This document shows, piece after piece, positions 1 to 7,061 of a stretch of 64,000 nucleotides of DNA (its first letter is position 1; each line of letters opens with the position of its first letter). Made by a program: the position numbers and the translations under genes. The notes beneath the pieces are model-generated. The model had not been told where the DNA came from. It ran no database searches and was given only the letters and a program-made list of their open reading frames with translations. This DNA comes from Streptomyces brasiliensis (GTDB lineage: Bacteria; Actinomycetota; Actinomycetes; Streptomycetales; Streptomycetaceae), in NCBI RefSeq assembly GCF_014647875.1, contig NZ_BMQA01000005.1, positions 186,001 through 250,000 on the forward strand. Reading direction: 5' to 3'.

Positions 1-153
1 TCATCGGCGTCGGGACCCGATCGCGACTCCCCCAGTGCCTCGAAGGCCTGGGGGCATCACAGCGTGCTGCCCCGAACCATCGGCCAGAGTAGCAGCCGCC
101 CGAAGTGTCAAGGCGCCTCTTTGCCCGCTACTGACGAGTTCTATGCTCGCCGC
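1..153. other. Upstream region with hairpin, no gene seen
   Basis: No coding frame was accepted here. A hairpin at 29-54 pairs CCCCCAG with CTGGGGG and has a second inner stem GCCT/AGGC, leaving a short loop. It has no T tract. It may end a transcript coming from outside the window or be part of the 5' region of the next gene. The frame of the next gene stays open upstream to position 64, but conserved-looking sequence begins only at the ATG at 154. Confidence 0.4.
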
Positions 154-738
154 ATGGTTGATGTTCTTCCTCTTGTCGAGGCACGGTTGAGCACCGCGCT
201 GGGCCGTCCGGACGCGCGCGCCGCGGTCACCTTCCTCGGTACGGACCGCATCGAGGTGCTGCGTTTCCAGGAGGGCGACATCGTCCGGTACGCCACCCTC
301 GGCATGTCCGCGCACCCCATGACCGACCCCACGGCGATGCTCGCTGACCCGGTCAAGGGCCCCCGCGCCGAGCTGGTCCTCTCCGTCCGGGCCGGCCTCG
401 CCGAGACCGACAAGGTGCTCCGACCGCTGGCCGTGCTCGGCGCGTCCCCGCAGGTGGAGGGCGTCGTGGTGGCGCCCGGCGCGTCCCTCGACGTCGGTGA
501 ACCTCTGTGGCCCGGGGCCCCCTTCTCGTCGGTCCTGGTCGCCGAGCCGGGCGGCCTCGTCGAGGACCTGGAGCTCGGCGAGCCGATGGATCCCGTACGG
601 TTCCTGCCACTGCTCCCGATGACCCCGAACGAGGCCGCCTGGAAGCGCGTGCACGGCGCCCAGGCCCTCCAGGAGCGCTGGCTCACGAGCGGGACGGACC
701 TGCGTGATCCCGCCCGCAGGTCCGTCCCGCTCGACTGA
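154..738 (+). CDS. Suppressor of fused (SUFU) domain protein
   Basis: This 194-residue protein resembles bacterial suppressor-of-fused (SUFU) domain proteins. Seen directly: an N-terminal helix MVDVLPLVEARLS, a beta-rich middle with ATLGMSAHPMTD and ELVLSVRA, and a C-terminal stretch with FLPLLPMTPNEAAWKR, the region typical of the family. There is no signal peptide or membrane segment, so it is probably cytosolic. Bacterial members are often associated with toxin-immunity loci, but no toxin gene lies next to it here and a housekeeping role is equally possible. The start at 154 was chosen because the 30 codons upstream (from 64) are Ser/Pro/Gln-rich and unlike the domain. It converges on the MFS gene that ends at 780. 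Confidence 0.75.
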   Translation: MVDVLPLVEARLSTALGRPDARAAVTFLGTDRIEVLRFQEGDIVRYATLGMSAHPMTDPTAMLADPVKGPRAELVLSVRAGLAETDKVLRPLAVLGASPQVEGVVVAPGASLDVGEPLWPGAPFSSVLVAEPGGLVEDLELGEPMDPVRFLPLLPMTPNEAAWKRVHGAQALQERWLTSGTDLRDPARRSVPLD

Positions 739-779
739 GCGTCAAGTGACGGATCTCACCAACGCCCTTGGGCGCCCGG

Positions 780-2003
780 TCAGTTGGCGAAGACCGTGAC
801 ACCGTCCTCGGTGGCGTGCCGCGGCTCCAGCTCCTCGGCCTCGTGCGTGAGTGCGGCACGCCGTACGACCACCACGACCGTGCCCAGCAGCGCGGTGACC
901 GCCGCCACCACGAACGGCATGCGCGCGTCGGTCCACTCCTCGATCTTCGGCGCGAAGTACGGCGCCGCCGCGGCCGCGAACCAGCGCACGAAGTTGTAGC
1001 CCGCGCTCGCCACCGGGCGCGGCGCGTCCGAGACACCCAGGGCCAGTTCGGTGTACACCGTGTTGTTCGCGCCGATGAACGCGCCCGACAGGATGGTGCA
1101 GACGACGGCCGCGGTGTGGTTGCCGTAGCCGAGGACGAGCACATCGGCGGCGAGCAGCACCAGCGAGCCGCCGAGCACCTTCAGCGAGCCGAACCGCTCC
1201 TGCATCCGCGGGGCCACGACCACCGAGAAGACGGCGAGCAGCACGCCCCAGGCGAAGAACACGGCGCCCGAGCGGTACGGGGTCATGTTCAGCACGAACG
1301 GGGTGAAGGCCAGCACCGTGAAGAACGTGTAGTTGTAGAAGAACGCCGAGACCGCCGCCGAGGCGAGGCCGCCGTGGCCCAGCGCCTTGATCGGGTCGAG
1401 CAGCGAGGTCCTGCGCGAGGGCTTCGGCTGCTCCTTCAGGAACACCGCGATGCACACGAATCCGATCGCCATCAGCGTGGCCGTGCCGAAGAAGGGGTAG
1501 CGCCAGCTGACGTTGCCGAGGGCCGCGCCCAGCAGCGGGCCGCACGCCAGGCCGAGACCGAGCGCCGACTCGTACAGCAGGATCGCCGCGGCGCTTCCGC
1601 CCGCGGCCGCGCCGACGATGACCGCGAGCGCGGTGGACACGAACAGCGCGTTGCCCAGCCCCCAGCCCGCCCGGAAGCCGACGAGCTGGCCGACCGTGTC
1701 CGAGGTGCCGGCGAGGCCCGCGAAGACCACGACGAACGCCAGGCCCACCAGCAGCGTCTTGCGGCCGCCGATACGGCTCGAGACGAATCCGGTGAGCAGC
1801 ATCGCCACGGCGGTGATCAGGAAGTACGAGGTGAACAGGAGGGAGACCTGGCTGGGGGTGGCGTCGAGGCCCTGGGCGATGGACGGCAGGATCGGATCGA
1901 CCAGGCCGATGCCCATGAAGGCGACGACGGAGGCGCCCGCCGTCGCCCAGACCGCCTTGGGCTGCCGCAGGATGCCTCCCGCTCCCGCGTCGAAGGGGTC
2001 CAT
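780..2003 (-). CDS. MFS transporter
   Basis: This 407-residue protein is a 12-helix major facilitator superfamily member, probably a proton-driven exporter in the cytoplasmic membrane. The first helix contains GIGLVDPILPSIAQGL, typical of the DHA1 drug-export branch. The cytoplasmic loop 2-3 motif FVSSRIGGRKTLLVG matches the MFS motif A (GxxxDrxGrkxxl), and the GWGLGNALF segment follows in TM4. The long central loop (EQPKPSRRTSLLDPI) separates the two six-helix halves. The start at 2003 has GGAG six bases upstream, and the 14 extra codons upstream are not membrane-like. The upstream DNA is unusually AT-rich for this genome and carries a perfect palindrome at 2052-2064, a likely repressor site. 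The substrate cannot be told from sequence. Confidence 0.88.
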   Translation of the reverse strand: MDPFDAGAGGILRQPKAVWATAGASVVAFMGIGLVDPILPSIAQGLDATPSQVSLLFTSYFLITAVAMLLTGFVSSRIGGRKTLLVGLAFVVVFAGLAGTSDTVGQLVGFRAGWGLGNALFVSTALAVIVGAAAGGSAAAILLYESALGLGLACGPLLGAALGNVSWRYPFFGTATLMAIGFVCIAVFLKEQPKPSRRTSLLDPIKALGHGGLASAAVSAFFYNYTFFTVLAFTPFVLNMTPYRSGAVFFAWGVLLAVFSVVVAPRMQERFGSLKVLGGSLVLLAADVLVLGYGNHTAAVVCTILSGAFIGANNTVYTELALGVSDAPRPVASAGYNFVRWFAAAAAPYFAPKIEEWTDARMPFVVAAVTALLGTVVVVVRRAALTHEAEELEPRHATEDGVTVFAN

Positions 2004-2051
2004 GTGTGCTCCAATCCCGGGCCGAGATAGTTGGTATATGCACATAGTAAG

Positions 2052-2064
2052 TTAGCTCTGCTAA
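2052..2064. promoter_or_regulatory. Palindrome TTAGCTCTGCTAA, putative operator of the MFS gene
   Basis: A perfect inverted repeat (TTAGC, 3-bp centre, GCTAA) sits in the AT-rich block 2030-2085, about 50 bp before the MFS start. A second short dyad TATG-CA-CATA lies at about 2037-2046. Transporter genes of this kind are commonly controlled by MarR or TetR repressors binding such sites, but no regulator gene lies beside it. Function is inferred from position. Confidence 0.4.
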
Positions 2065-2162
2065 TTAATGCAAACTACATCTACTTCCCCTGGTCAGGTG
2101 ATACCGCCCGGACGGGTGATCGTCCTTGACGTGGCGGACCGAGGGTAGGACCGTGGGGCCCT

Positions 2163-2804
2163 ATGAGGGGCGAACCCAGTTGCCCGAAGTGTGGTGGCCG
2201 GGTCAGGGCTCCCGGACTCTTCGCCGATTCCTGGCAGTGCGATGTACACGGGACGGTGCATCCGCTGCAGCCCGTGATCCCGCCTAGCGTCGAGGCCCTC
2301 AGCGTCGTGGTGCACCGCACGCAGGTCCCGGTGTGGATGCCGTGGCCGCTGCCGGTCGGCTGGCTTTTCACCGGCGTGGCCTGCGCGGGCGACGACCGCA
2401 GCGGGGGCCGGGCGACCGCCGTGGCGTGCTCGGGTCCCGGACCGCTCGGCGGCATGGGGGAACTGATCCTGGTCGCCGAGGAACTCGGCGTCGGCCTCGG
2501 CGCGCGGTACGCGGGCATCGACGGCCCGGACCCGGGGCCGTACATGAACGTCGAGAAGCCGCCCCAGGCCAAGGTTCTCGCCGGGGGCCGTCCGACCCCC
2601 CTGTGGCATGTCACCGGCGCCCCCGACGACCGCGCGGTCTTCGCCGGCGAGGCGCGCGGGCTGTGGCTGTGGGCGGTGGTGTGGCCCGAGCAGACGGGGC
2701 TGCTCATGTACGACGAGCTGGTGCTCACGGATCTGCGGGACGCGGGGGCTGAGGTGGATCTGGTGCCCTGCGGAGCGCTTTCGCCGCGCTTGCTCAAGCC
2801 GTAG
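2163..2804 (+). CDS. DUF6758-type protein with N-terminal zinc ribbon
   Basis: This 213-residue protein starts with CPKCGGRV and continues with a C-x-V-H pair (QCDVHG), so residues 7-31 look like a small zinc-binding module. The rest is rich in Trp, Gly and Pro, with segments WMPWPLPVGWLFTGVACAG and GPGPLGGMGELILVAEELGVGLGARYAGI. I recognise this as the DUF6758 family common in Streptomyces, whose function is unknown. No signal peptide is seen. The ATG at 2163 follows a GAGGGTAGGA stretch about 15 bases upstream, so the RBS is weak. It is divergent from the MFS gene and is followed by a repeat-like intergenic stretch. Confidence 0.75.
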   Translation: MRGEPSCPKCGGRVRAPGLFADSWQCDVHGTVHPLQPVIPPSVEALSVVVHRTQVPVWMPWPLPVGWLFTGVACAGDDRSGGRATAVACSGPGPLGGMGELILVAEELGVGLGARYAGIDGPDPGPYMNVEKPPQAKVLAGGRPTPLWHVTGAPDDRAVFAGEARGLWLWAVVWPEQTGLLMYDELVLTDLRDAGAEVDLVPCGALSPRLLKP

Positions 2805-2820
2805 AGCGGCACAGTTCGGG

Positions 2821-2942
2821 TGCGTGCGGCTGTCGGCCGGGTGCGGGTTGTCCGGGGCTGGTCGCGCCCGCGCGGCGGAGCCGCAAATCGACTCAGTCCC
2901 GCGCCGCTGGCAGGTGCTTCGCGCCTGTAGGGGGCGCCTGTG
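2821..2942. repeat. Streptomyces-type intergenic repeat (GGCTGGTCGCGC... family)
   Basis: The stretch between the DUF6758 gene and the PHP gene contains the phrase GGGGCTGGTCGCGCCCGCG, then GGCGGAGCCGC (a small dyad), then CCCGCGCCGCTGGCAGGTGC and GGGGGCGCC. I recognise this word order from GC-rich palindromic intergenic elements found many times in Streptomyces chromosomes. Only one copy is in the window, so the repeat status rests on memory of the family, not on counting here. Confidence 0.4.
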
Positions 2943-3023
2943 AGGTGCGGGTGTGACAGGGCGGTCCTGTCGGACCGTTATCCTTGAGCGTCCCTACCGT
3001 TCTGTCCCGCCTGGAGTCGTGTC

Positions 3024-3881
3024 GTGCGTATCGATCTGCACTGCCACTCCACCGCCTCCGACGGTACGGACACGCCGGCCGAGTTGATGCGGAACGCTGC
3101 CGCGGCCGGGCTGGACGTCGTCGCGCTGACCGATCACGACACCACCCGTGGGTACGCCGAGGCCATCGCCGCGCTGCCCGAGGGGCTCACGCTCGTCACC
3201 GGTGCCGAGTTGTCCTGCCGTATCGACGGCATCCCCATGCACATGCTGGCCTACCTCTTCGATCCCGAGGAGCCCGCCCTGCTCGCCGAGCGCGAGCTGG
3301 TCCGGGACGACCGGGTGCCACGGGCCAAGGGCATGGTCGCCAAGCTGAACGAGCTGGGTGTGCCGGTGACCTGGGAGCAGGTCGAGCGCATCGCCGCCGG
3401 CGGCTCCGTCGGGCGCCCGCATGTCGCCACCGCGCTCGTCGAGCTGGGAGTCGTCCCGACGGTGGACGACGCGTTCACCAAGGACTGGCTGGCCGACGGC
3501 GGCCGGGCCCATGTGGACAAGCACGAGACGGACCCCTTCGAGGCGATCCGGCTGGTCAAGGCGGCGGGCGGGGTCACCGTCTTCGCGCACCCGGCGGCAA
3601 GCAGGCGGGGCCGTACGGTGCCCGAGTCCGCGATCGCCGAGATGGCCGCGGCCGGGCTCGACGGCATCGAGGTCGACCATACGGATCACGACGCCGACAC
3701 CCGCGTCCGGCTGCGTGGACTCGCCGCCGAGCTGGGGCTGCTGGTCACGGGGTCCTCCGACTACCACGGCAGTCGCAAGACGGTGTCGCTGGGGCGGTAC
3801 ACGACGGACCCCGAGGTGTACGGGGAGATCACCCGGCGGGCCACCGGGGCGTTCCCGGTGCCGGGGACAGGCGGGCCCTGA
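3024..3881 (+). CDS. PHP-domain metal-dependent phosphoesterase
   Basis: This 285-residue protein has the full set of PHP (polymerase and histidinol phosphatase) metal motifs: DLHCHSTASDG at residues 4-14, LTDHDTTRG near 37-45, HMLAYLFD near 73, FAHPAA near 187, and the terminal SSDYHG near 247. Spacing and length match the YciV/TrpH-type 3',5'-nucleoside bisphosphate phosphatases (RNase AM), which hydrolyse phosphate esters using two or three metal ions. The GTG at 3024 has GGAG seven bases upstream. It is probably cytosolic. It is followed 52 bp later, on the same strand, by the marC-like gene, so the two may be co-transcribed. Confidence 0.88.
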   Translation: MRIDLHCHSTASDGTDTPAELMRNAAAAGLDVVALTDHDTTRGYAEAIAALPEGLTLVTGAELSCRIDGIPMHMLAYLFDPEEPALLAERELVRDDRVPRAKGMVAKLNELGVPVTWEQVERIAAGGSVGRPHVATALVELGVVPTVDDAFTKDWLADGGRAHVDKHETDPFEAIRLVKAAGGVTVFAHPAASRRGRTVPESAIAEMAAAGLDGIEVDHTDHDADTRVRLRGLAAELGLLVTGSSDYHGSRKTVSLGRYTTDPEVYGEITRRATGAFPVPGTGGP

Positions 3882-3933
3882 GCTTCGTCCCCGCGCCCAC
3901 GTTCACCTTTCTTTTCCGCAAGGCCCTTCACGC

Positions 3934-4539
3934 ATGTTCGACATCGCTGTCTTCGGCTCCCTGTTCCTGACCCTCTTCGTCATCATGGATCCCCCCGGGA
4001 TCACCCCGATATTTCTGGCGCTGACCGCCGGCCGCCCCGGCAAGGTGCAGAAGCGGATGGCCTTCCAGGCCGTCTGCGTGGCCGGCGGCGTGATCACCGT
4101 CTTCGGGTTGCTCGGCCACCAGATCCTGAACTACCTGCACGTCTCGGTCCCCGCGCTGATGATCTCGGGCGGACTGCTGCTCCTGCTGATTGCGCTCGAC
4201 CTGCTCACCGGCAAGAACGACGAGCCGAAGCAGACCAAGGACGTCAATGTCGCGCTCGTCCCGCTGGGCATGCCGCTGCTGGCCGGTCCGGGCGCCATCG
4301 TGTCCGTCATCCTGGCGGTGCAGAAGGCCGACGGTGTCGCCGCCCAGGTGTCGGTGTGGTCCGCGATCCTCGCGATCCACGTCGTGCTGTGGCTGGTGAT
4401 GCGCTACTCGCTGCTGATCATCCGTGTCATCAAGGACGGCGGCGTCGTCCTGGTGACACGGCTCGCGGGCATGATGCTCTCCGCGATCGCCGTGCAGCAG
4501 ATCATCAACGGGATCACCCGGGTGATCCAGGGTTCCTGA
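3934..4539 (+). CDS. MarC family integral membrane protein
   Basis: This 201-residue protein has six predicted membrane helices and the signature sequence of the MarC (UPF0056) family: FVIMDPPGITPIFLALT in helix 1, a GLLLLLIALDLL stretch in helix 3, and VPLGMPLLAGPGAI after a polar loop containing KNDEPKQTKD. The name comes from the E. coli mar locus, but MarC itself has no proven role in multiple antibiotic resistance, so transport function is unknown. The ATG at 3934 is 52 bp after the PHP gene and is the first in-frame start matching the helix 1 of the family. A strong hairpin follows at 4549-4588. Confidence 0.88.
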   Translation: MFDIAVFGSLFLTLFVIMDPPGITPIFLALTAGRPGKVQKRMAFQAVCVAGGVITVFGLLGHQILNYLHVSVPALMISGGLLLLLIALDLLTGKNDEPKQTKDVNVALVPLGMPLLAGPGAIVSVILAVQKADGVAAQVSVWSAILAIHVVLWLVMRYSLLIIRVIKDGGVVLVTRLAGMMLSAIAVQQIINGITRVIQGS

Positions 4540-4548
4540 GCGAAACGG

Positions 4549-4588
4549 CGGAGCCCCCGTACGGCGTCGCTGCCGTGCGGGGGCTCCG
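4549..4588. terminator. Terminator hairpin after marC
   Basis: A 17-bp stem with one G-T pair (arms 4549-4565 and 4572-4588, loop GTCGCT) follows the MarC stop codon by 10 bp. It has no long T tract, as is usual for Streptomyces terminators. It lies between converging genes and could act on both. Beyond it, 4600-4690 is low-complexity CGTCT-rich DNA (purine-rich on the other strand) with no gene. Confidence 0.75.
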
Positions 4589-4694
4589 AAGCTTCTGCGG
4601 TGATCCGCGTCCAGTGTCTCTGGCTCGTCTACGTCTCTGGGTCGTCTACGTCTTCTCTACGCGGTCTTCGTCTTCGTCGTGTCTGTCGCGTCTG

Positions 4695-4847
4695 TTACGA
4701 GGCAGTGCTCTCGGCCGGACGGATCCAGAGCCGCTGTCCGATGGCGGCGGCCTTCTGAACGATCCGGTTGACGGAGGCGGCGTCCACGACGGTGCTGTCC
4801 ACGGTCGTGCCGTCGACCTCGTCGAGTCGCCTGATTTCGAAGCGCAT
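4695..4847 (-). CDS. Conserved 50-residue protein, SigR-type promoter
   Basis: This is a short gene for a 50-residue protein beginning MRFEIRRLDEVDG and ending QRLWIRPAEST followed by AS. I recognise this kind of short protein as conserved among streptomycetes, without a known function. It has a central VDAASVNRIVQKAAAIG helix and no Cys, signal peptide or membrane segment. The start has an excellent RBS, GGGAGAGG, four to five bases upstream. A near-perfect SigR-type promoter lies about 35 bp before the ATG (4883-4909), so the protein is likely made under thiol-oxidative stress. It is divergent from the NYN gene, from which an AT-rich region separates it. Confidence 0.7.
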   Translation of the reverse strand: MRFEIRRLDEVDGTTVDSTVVDAASVNRIVQKAAAIGQRLWIRPAESTAS

Positions 4848-4882
4848 GGCCTCTCCCTTCGTCTCGTTGTTCTGTCTGAGTC

Positions 4883-4909
4883 AACGGCAGGCGCGTTACA
4901 AACATTCCC
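4883..4909 (-). promoter_or_regulatory. SigR-type promoter for the 50-aa protein
   Basis: On the minus strand the sequence reads GGGAAT, 18 bases, GTT, exactly the consensus of the Streptomyces SigR regulon (GGAAT-N18-GTT). The -10 element ends about 35 bp before the start codon at 4847, giving a short 5' leader. Directly beside it is the 10-bp palindrome GAAAATTTTC at 4919-4928 in an AT-rich stretch that may serve the divergent NYN gene. Confidence 0.7.
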
Positions 4910-5018
4910 TACGCTAAGGAAAATTTTCGAACGCCTAATTACTGAGTGATAAGTGGTCATCGCGAGACTGACCGGGACCGGTTGTGTTCGCTGCGTGACC
5001 GCCGGGACAATGGAGGTG

Positions 5019-5912
5019 ATGAACGACGACCTCTCGGCTCTCCAGGCCCGAATCGACCGCACGAACGAGCTGCTGACGCGCATGCTCGCCGAAGTGGCGA
5101 AGACACCCTCGACCCATGCGATCTTCGTCGACGCGGGTTATCTCTACGCCGCCGCGGGCCGGCTGGTCGCCGGGACCGAGGACCGCCGGGCCTTCGACCT
5201 CGACGCGGAGGGCCTGATCGAGGCACTGATCGACCGTGCCCGCACGATCTTCGCGGACAGCCGGCTGCTCCGAGTCTACTGGTACGACGGCGCACGGCGC
5301 CGCATCCACACGGCCGAGCAGCAGTCCATCGCCGAACTCCCCGACGTCAAGGTGCGCCTCGGTAACCTCAACGCCAACAACCAGCAGAAGGGCGTCGATT
5401 CACTCATCCGCACCGACCTGGAGTCCCTGGCCCGCCACCGGGCCATCAGCGACGCGGCGCTCATCGGCGGCGACGAGGACCTGGTGTCGGCGGTGGAGGC
5501 GGCCCAGGGGTACGGCGCACGCGTCCATCTGTGGGGCATCGAGGCGCCCGAAGGCCGTAACCAGGCGGAACCGCTGCTCTGGGAGGTCGACAGCCAGCGC
5601 ACCTTCGACCTCGACTTCTTCAAGCCGTACGTCTCCCGGCGCACCGCACCCGCCTACGACGCCACGACGAGCCGGCCCACTCGCGAGGACGTCCGCTTCG
5701 TCGGCGCCCAGATCGCGGCGAAGTGGCTGTCCGCCAGGGGCCGCGAGGCCCTGATGGAGCTGCTGCCCGGCCACCCCTACCTCCCCGGCTCGGTCGACCA
5801 GGACCTTCTCGTCGAGGCCGAGGGCCTGCTCCAGTACTCCCTGCGCGGCCAGGCCGACCTGCGCCGCGCGCTGCGGGACGGCTTCTGGGGGCACCTGCAG
5901 ACGCAGTACTAG
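5019..5912 (+). CDS. NYN-domain (PIN-like) nuclease family protein
   Basis: This 297-residue protein carries a NYN domain (PIN-like fold; members are RNA-processing nucleases). Acidic residues expected in such an active site are visible: IFVDAGYLYAAAGRL near residues 35-49, YWYDGARRR near 87, QKGVDSLIRTDL near 117-130 and ALIGGDEDLVSAVEAA near 144-160. The C-terminal part (from about residue 205) is a separate helical region ending in FWGHLQTQY. The ATG at 5019 was chosen because GGAGG lies five bases upstream, while the earlier start at 4953 has none. The last four bases overlap the convergent hydrolase gene. Target RNA is unknown. Confidence 0.8.
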   Translation: MNDDLSALQARIDRTNELLTRMLAEVAKTPSTHAIFVDAGYLYAAAGRLVAGTEDRRAFDLDAEGLIEALIDRARTIFADSRLLRVYWYDGARRRIHTAEQQSIAELPDVKVRLGNLNANNQQKGVDSLIRTDLESLARHRAISDAALIGGDEDLVSAVEAAQGYGARVHLWGIEAPEGRNQAEPLLWEVDSQRTFDLDFFKPYVSRRTAPAYDATTSRPTREDVRFVGAQIAAKWLSARGREALMELLPGHPYLPGSVDQDLLVEAEGLLQYSLRGQADLRRALRDGFWGHLQTQY

Positions 5913-6796
5913 TGGTCGTCGCCCCCGCCGGCCTCGTCCCAGAAGTCGGCGATCGCGCGGGCGGTCGCGAGCGGCTGGTCGGTGTTGGGGGAGTGCTCCG
6001 CGTTGTCGACGATGGTCCGGCGGGCGCCGAGCCGTGCGGCCATGTCGTCGAGCAGCGGCACCGGCCAGGTGTCGTCGAGCGCGCCCGACAGCACGTGGAC
6101 CGGCAGCGGTACCGCGGCGAGTTCGGCGACGCGGTCCGGTTCCGTGCACAACTGGCGGCCGGTGGCGATGAGTTGGGCGGGCTTGTTGCCGAGCCAGCGC
6201 CGCCGCAGGTCCTCGCGGTCGTCGAGGCCGCCGTCGACTTCGCCGGTGTCCGTCTCCTCCGGCGGCTCCATCGCCTGGATCGTCTCCCACACCTCGGCCA
6301 TCGACATCACGGCGAGTGCGTCCCGCAACAGCTTCACGCGCTGCTGCTGGGAGACGGAGATCTGCGCCGGTCCCGAGGCCATGAGGGTCAGGGAGCGGAA
6401 GGGGGAGTGGTCGAGCAGTACGGCCGCGCGCGAGATCTGCCCGCCGAGGGAGTGCCCCAGCAGATGCACGGGCGCACCGACCGCCTCCACCTGCGCGAGC
6501 AGGTCCCGTGCCAACTCGCTTTGCGCGTACGCCGATTCGTCGTGCTCGGGCCCACCGGACTCGAACTGACCCCGCCCGTCCACGGCCACGGTCCGGTACC
6601 CGCGCCGCGCGAGCGGCCCATGCAGGGGATTGAAGTCCTCCTTGCTCCCGGTGAACCCGGGCACGAGCAACACCACGCCCCGAGGCTCGACCCCGTCGGC
6701 CACGGGAGCGTCGACGACGGCGAACTCACCGCGTGCGGTGCGCAACGCGTAGGCGCGCGCACCGGGGGGCGGGACAAAGGTGGGAGGCCGGCTCAT
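5909..6796 (-). CDS. Alpha/beta-fold hydrolase
   Basis: This 295-residue cytosolic protein is a classical alpha/beta hydrolase. The oxyanion region is LVPGFTGSKEDF near residues 43-54, the nucleophile elbow is GHSLGG near 115-120 (Ser catalytic), the acid is probably Asp in LSGALDDTW near 237, and the His is in NAEHSPN near 263. A cap domain with PPEETDTGEVDGGLDDREDLRRR lies between. It could be an esterase, lipase or epoxide hydrolase-like enzyme; the substrate cannot be inferred. It ends 4 bp inside the NYN gene, tail to tail, and starts about 210 bp from the helicase terminator. Confidence 0.85.
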   Translation of the reverse strand: MSRPPTFVPPPGARAYALRTARGEFAVVDAPVADGVEPRGVVLLVPGFTGSKEDFNPLHGPLARRGYRTVAVDGRGQFESGGPEHDESAYAQSELARDLLAQVEAVGAPVHLLGHSLGGQISRAAVLLDHSPFRSLTLMASGPAQISVSQQQRVKLLRDALAVMSMAEVWETIQAMEPPEETDTGEVDGGLDDREDLRRRWLGNKPAQLIATGRQLCTEPDRVAELAAVPLPVHVLSGALDDTWPVPLLDDMAARLGARRTIVDNAEHSPNTDQPLATARAIADFWDEAGGGDDH

Positions 6797-7008
6797 GAGC
6801 AGAGGCTATCGGGCGCGGGCGGGGGAGAGGGGGACAGGCCGCAGACGGGGCGGGAACGGGGCGCTGAATGGCCGGAGGGTGTGTGGCGGGAGAGGTGGAG
6901 GAGAGGGAGCGTCGTGAGCCGCTGGTCTGTGGCGCCGCCGTGCCGTCGTCCCGCCTCTCACCATCGCACCGCCACGCCGCCGAACCGCCGTCGTGCGGGA
7001 GAACGGCG

Positions 7009-7041
7009 ACGGCCCGGTCCACGTGAAGTGGGCCGGGCCGT
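7009..7041. terminator. Terminator hairpin downstream of the DEAD-box gene
   Basis: A 14-bp stem with one G-T pair (arms ACGGCCCGGTCCAC at 7009-7022 and its partner at 7028-7041, 5-base loop) lies 20 bp beyond the helicase stop codon. It has no T tract. Confidence 0.7.
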
Positions 7042-7061
7042 ACGGGTGTTGCGGGGGTGGG

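Noticed and set aside
4600..4690. CGTCT-rich stretch as an RNA gene or repeat array
   Set aside because: Irregular low complexity without a period or stable fold; left as gap sequence.
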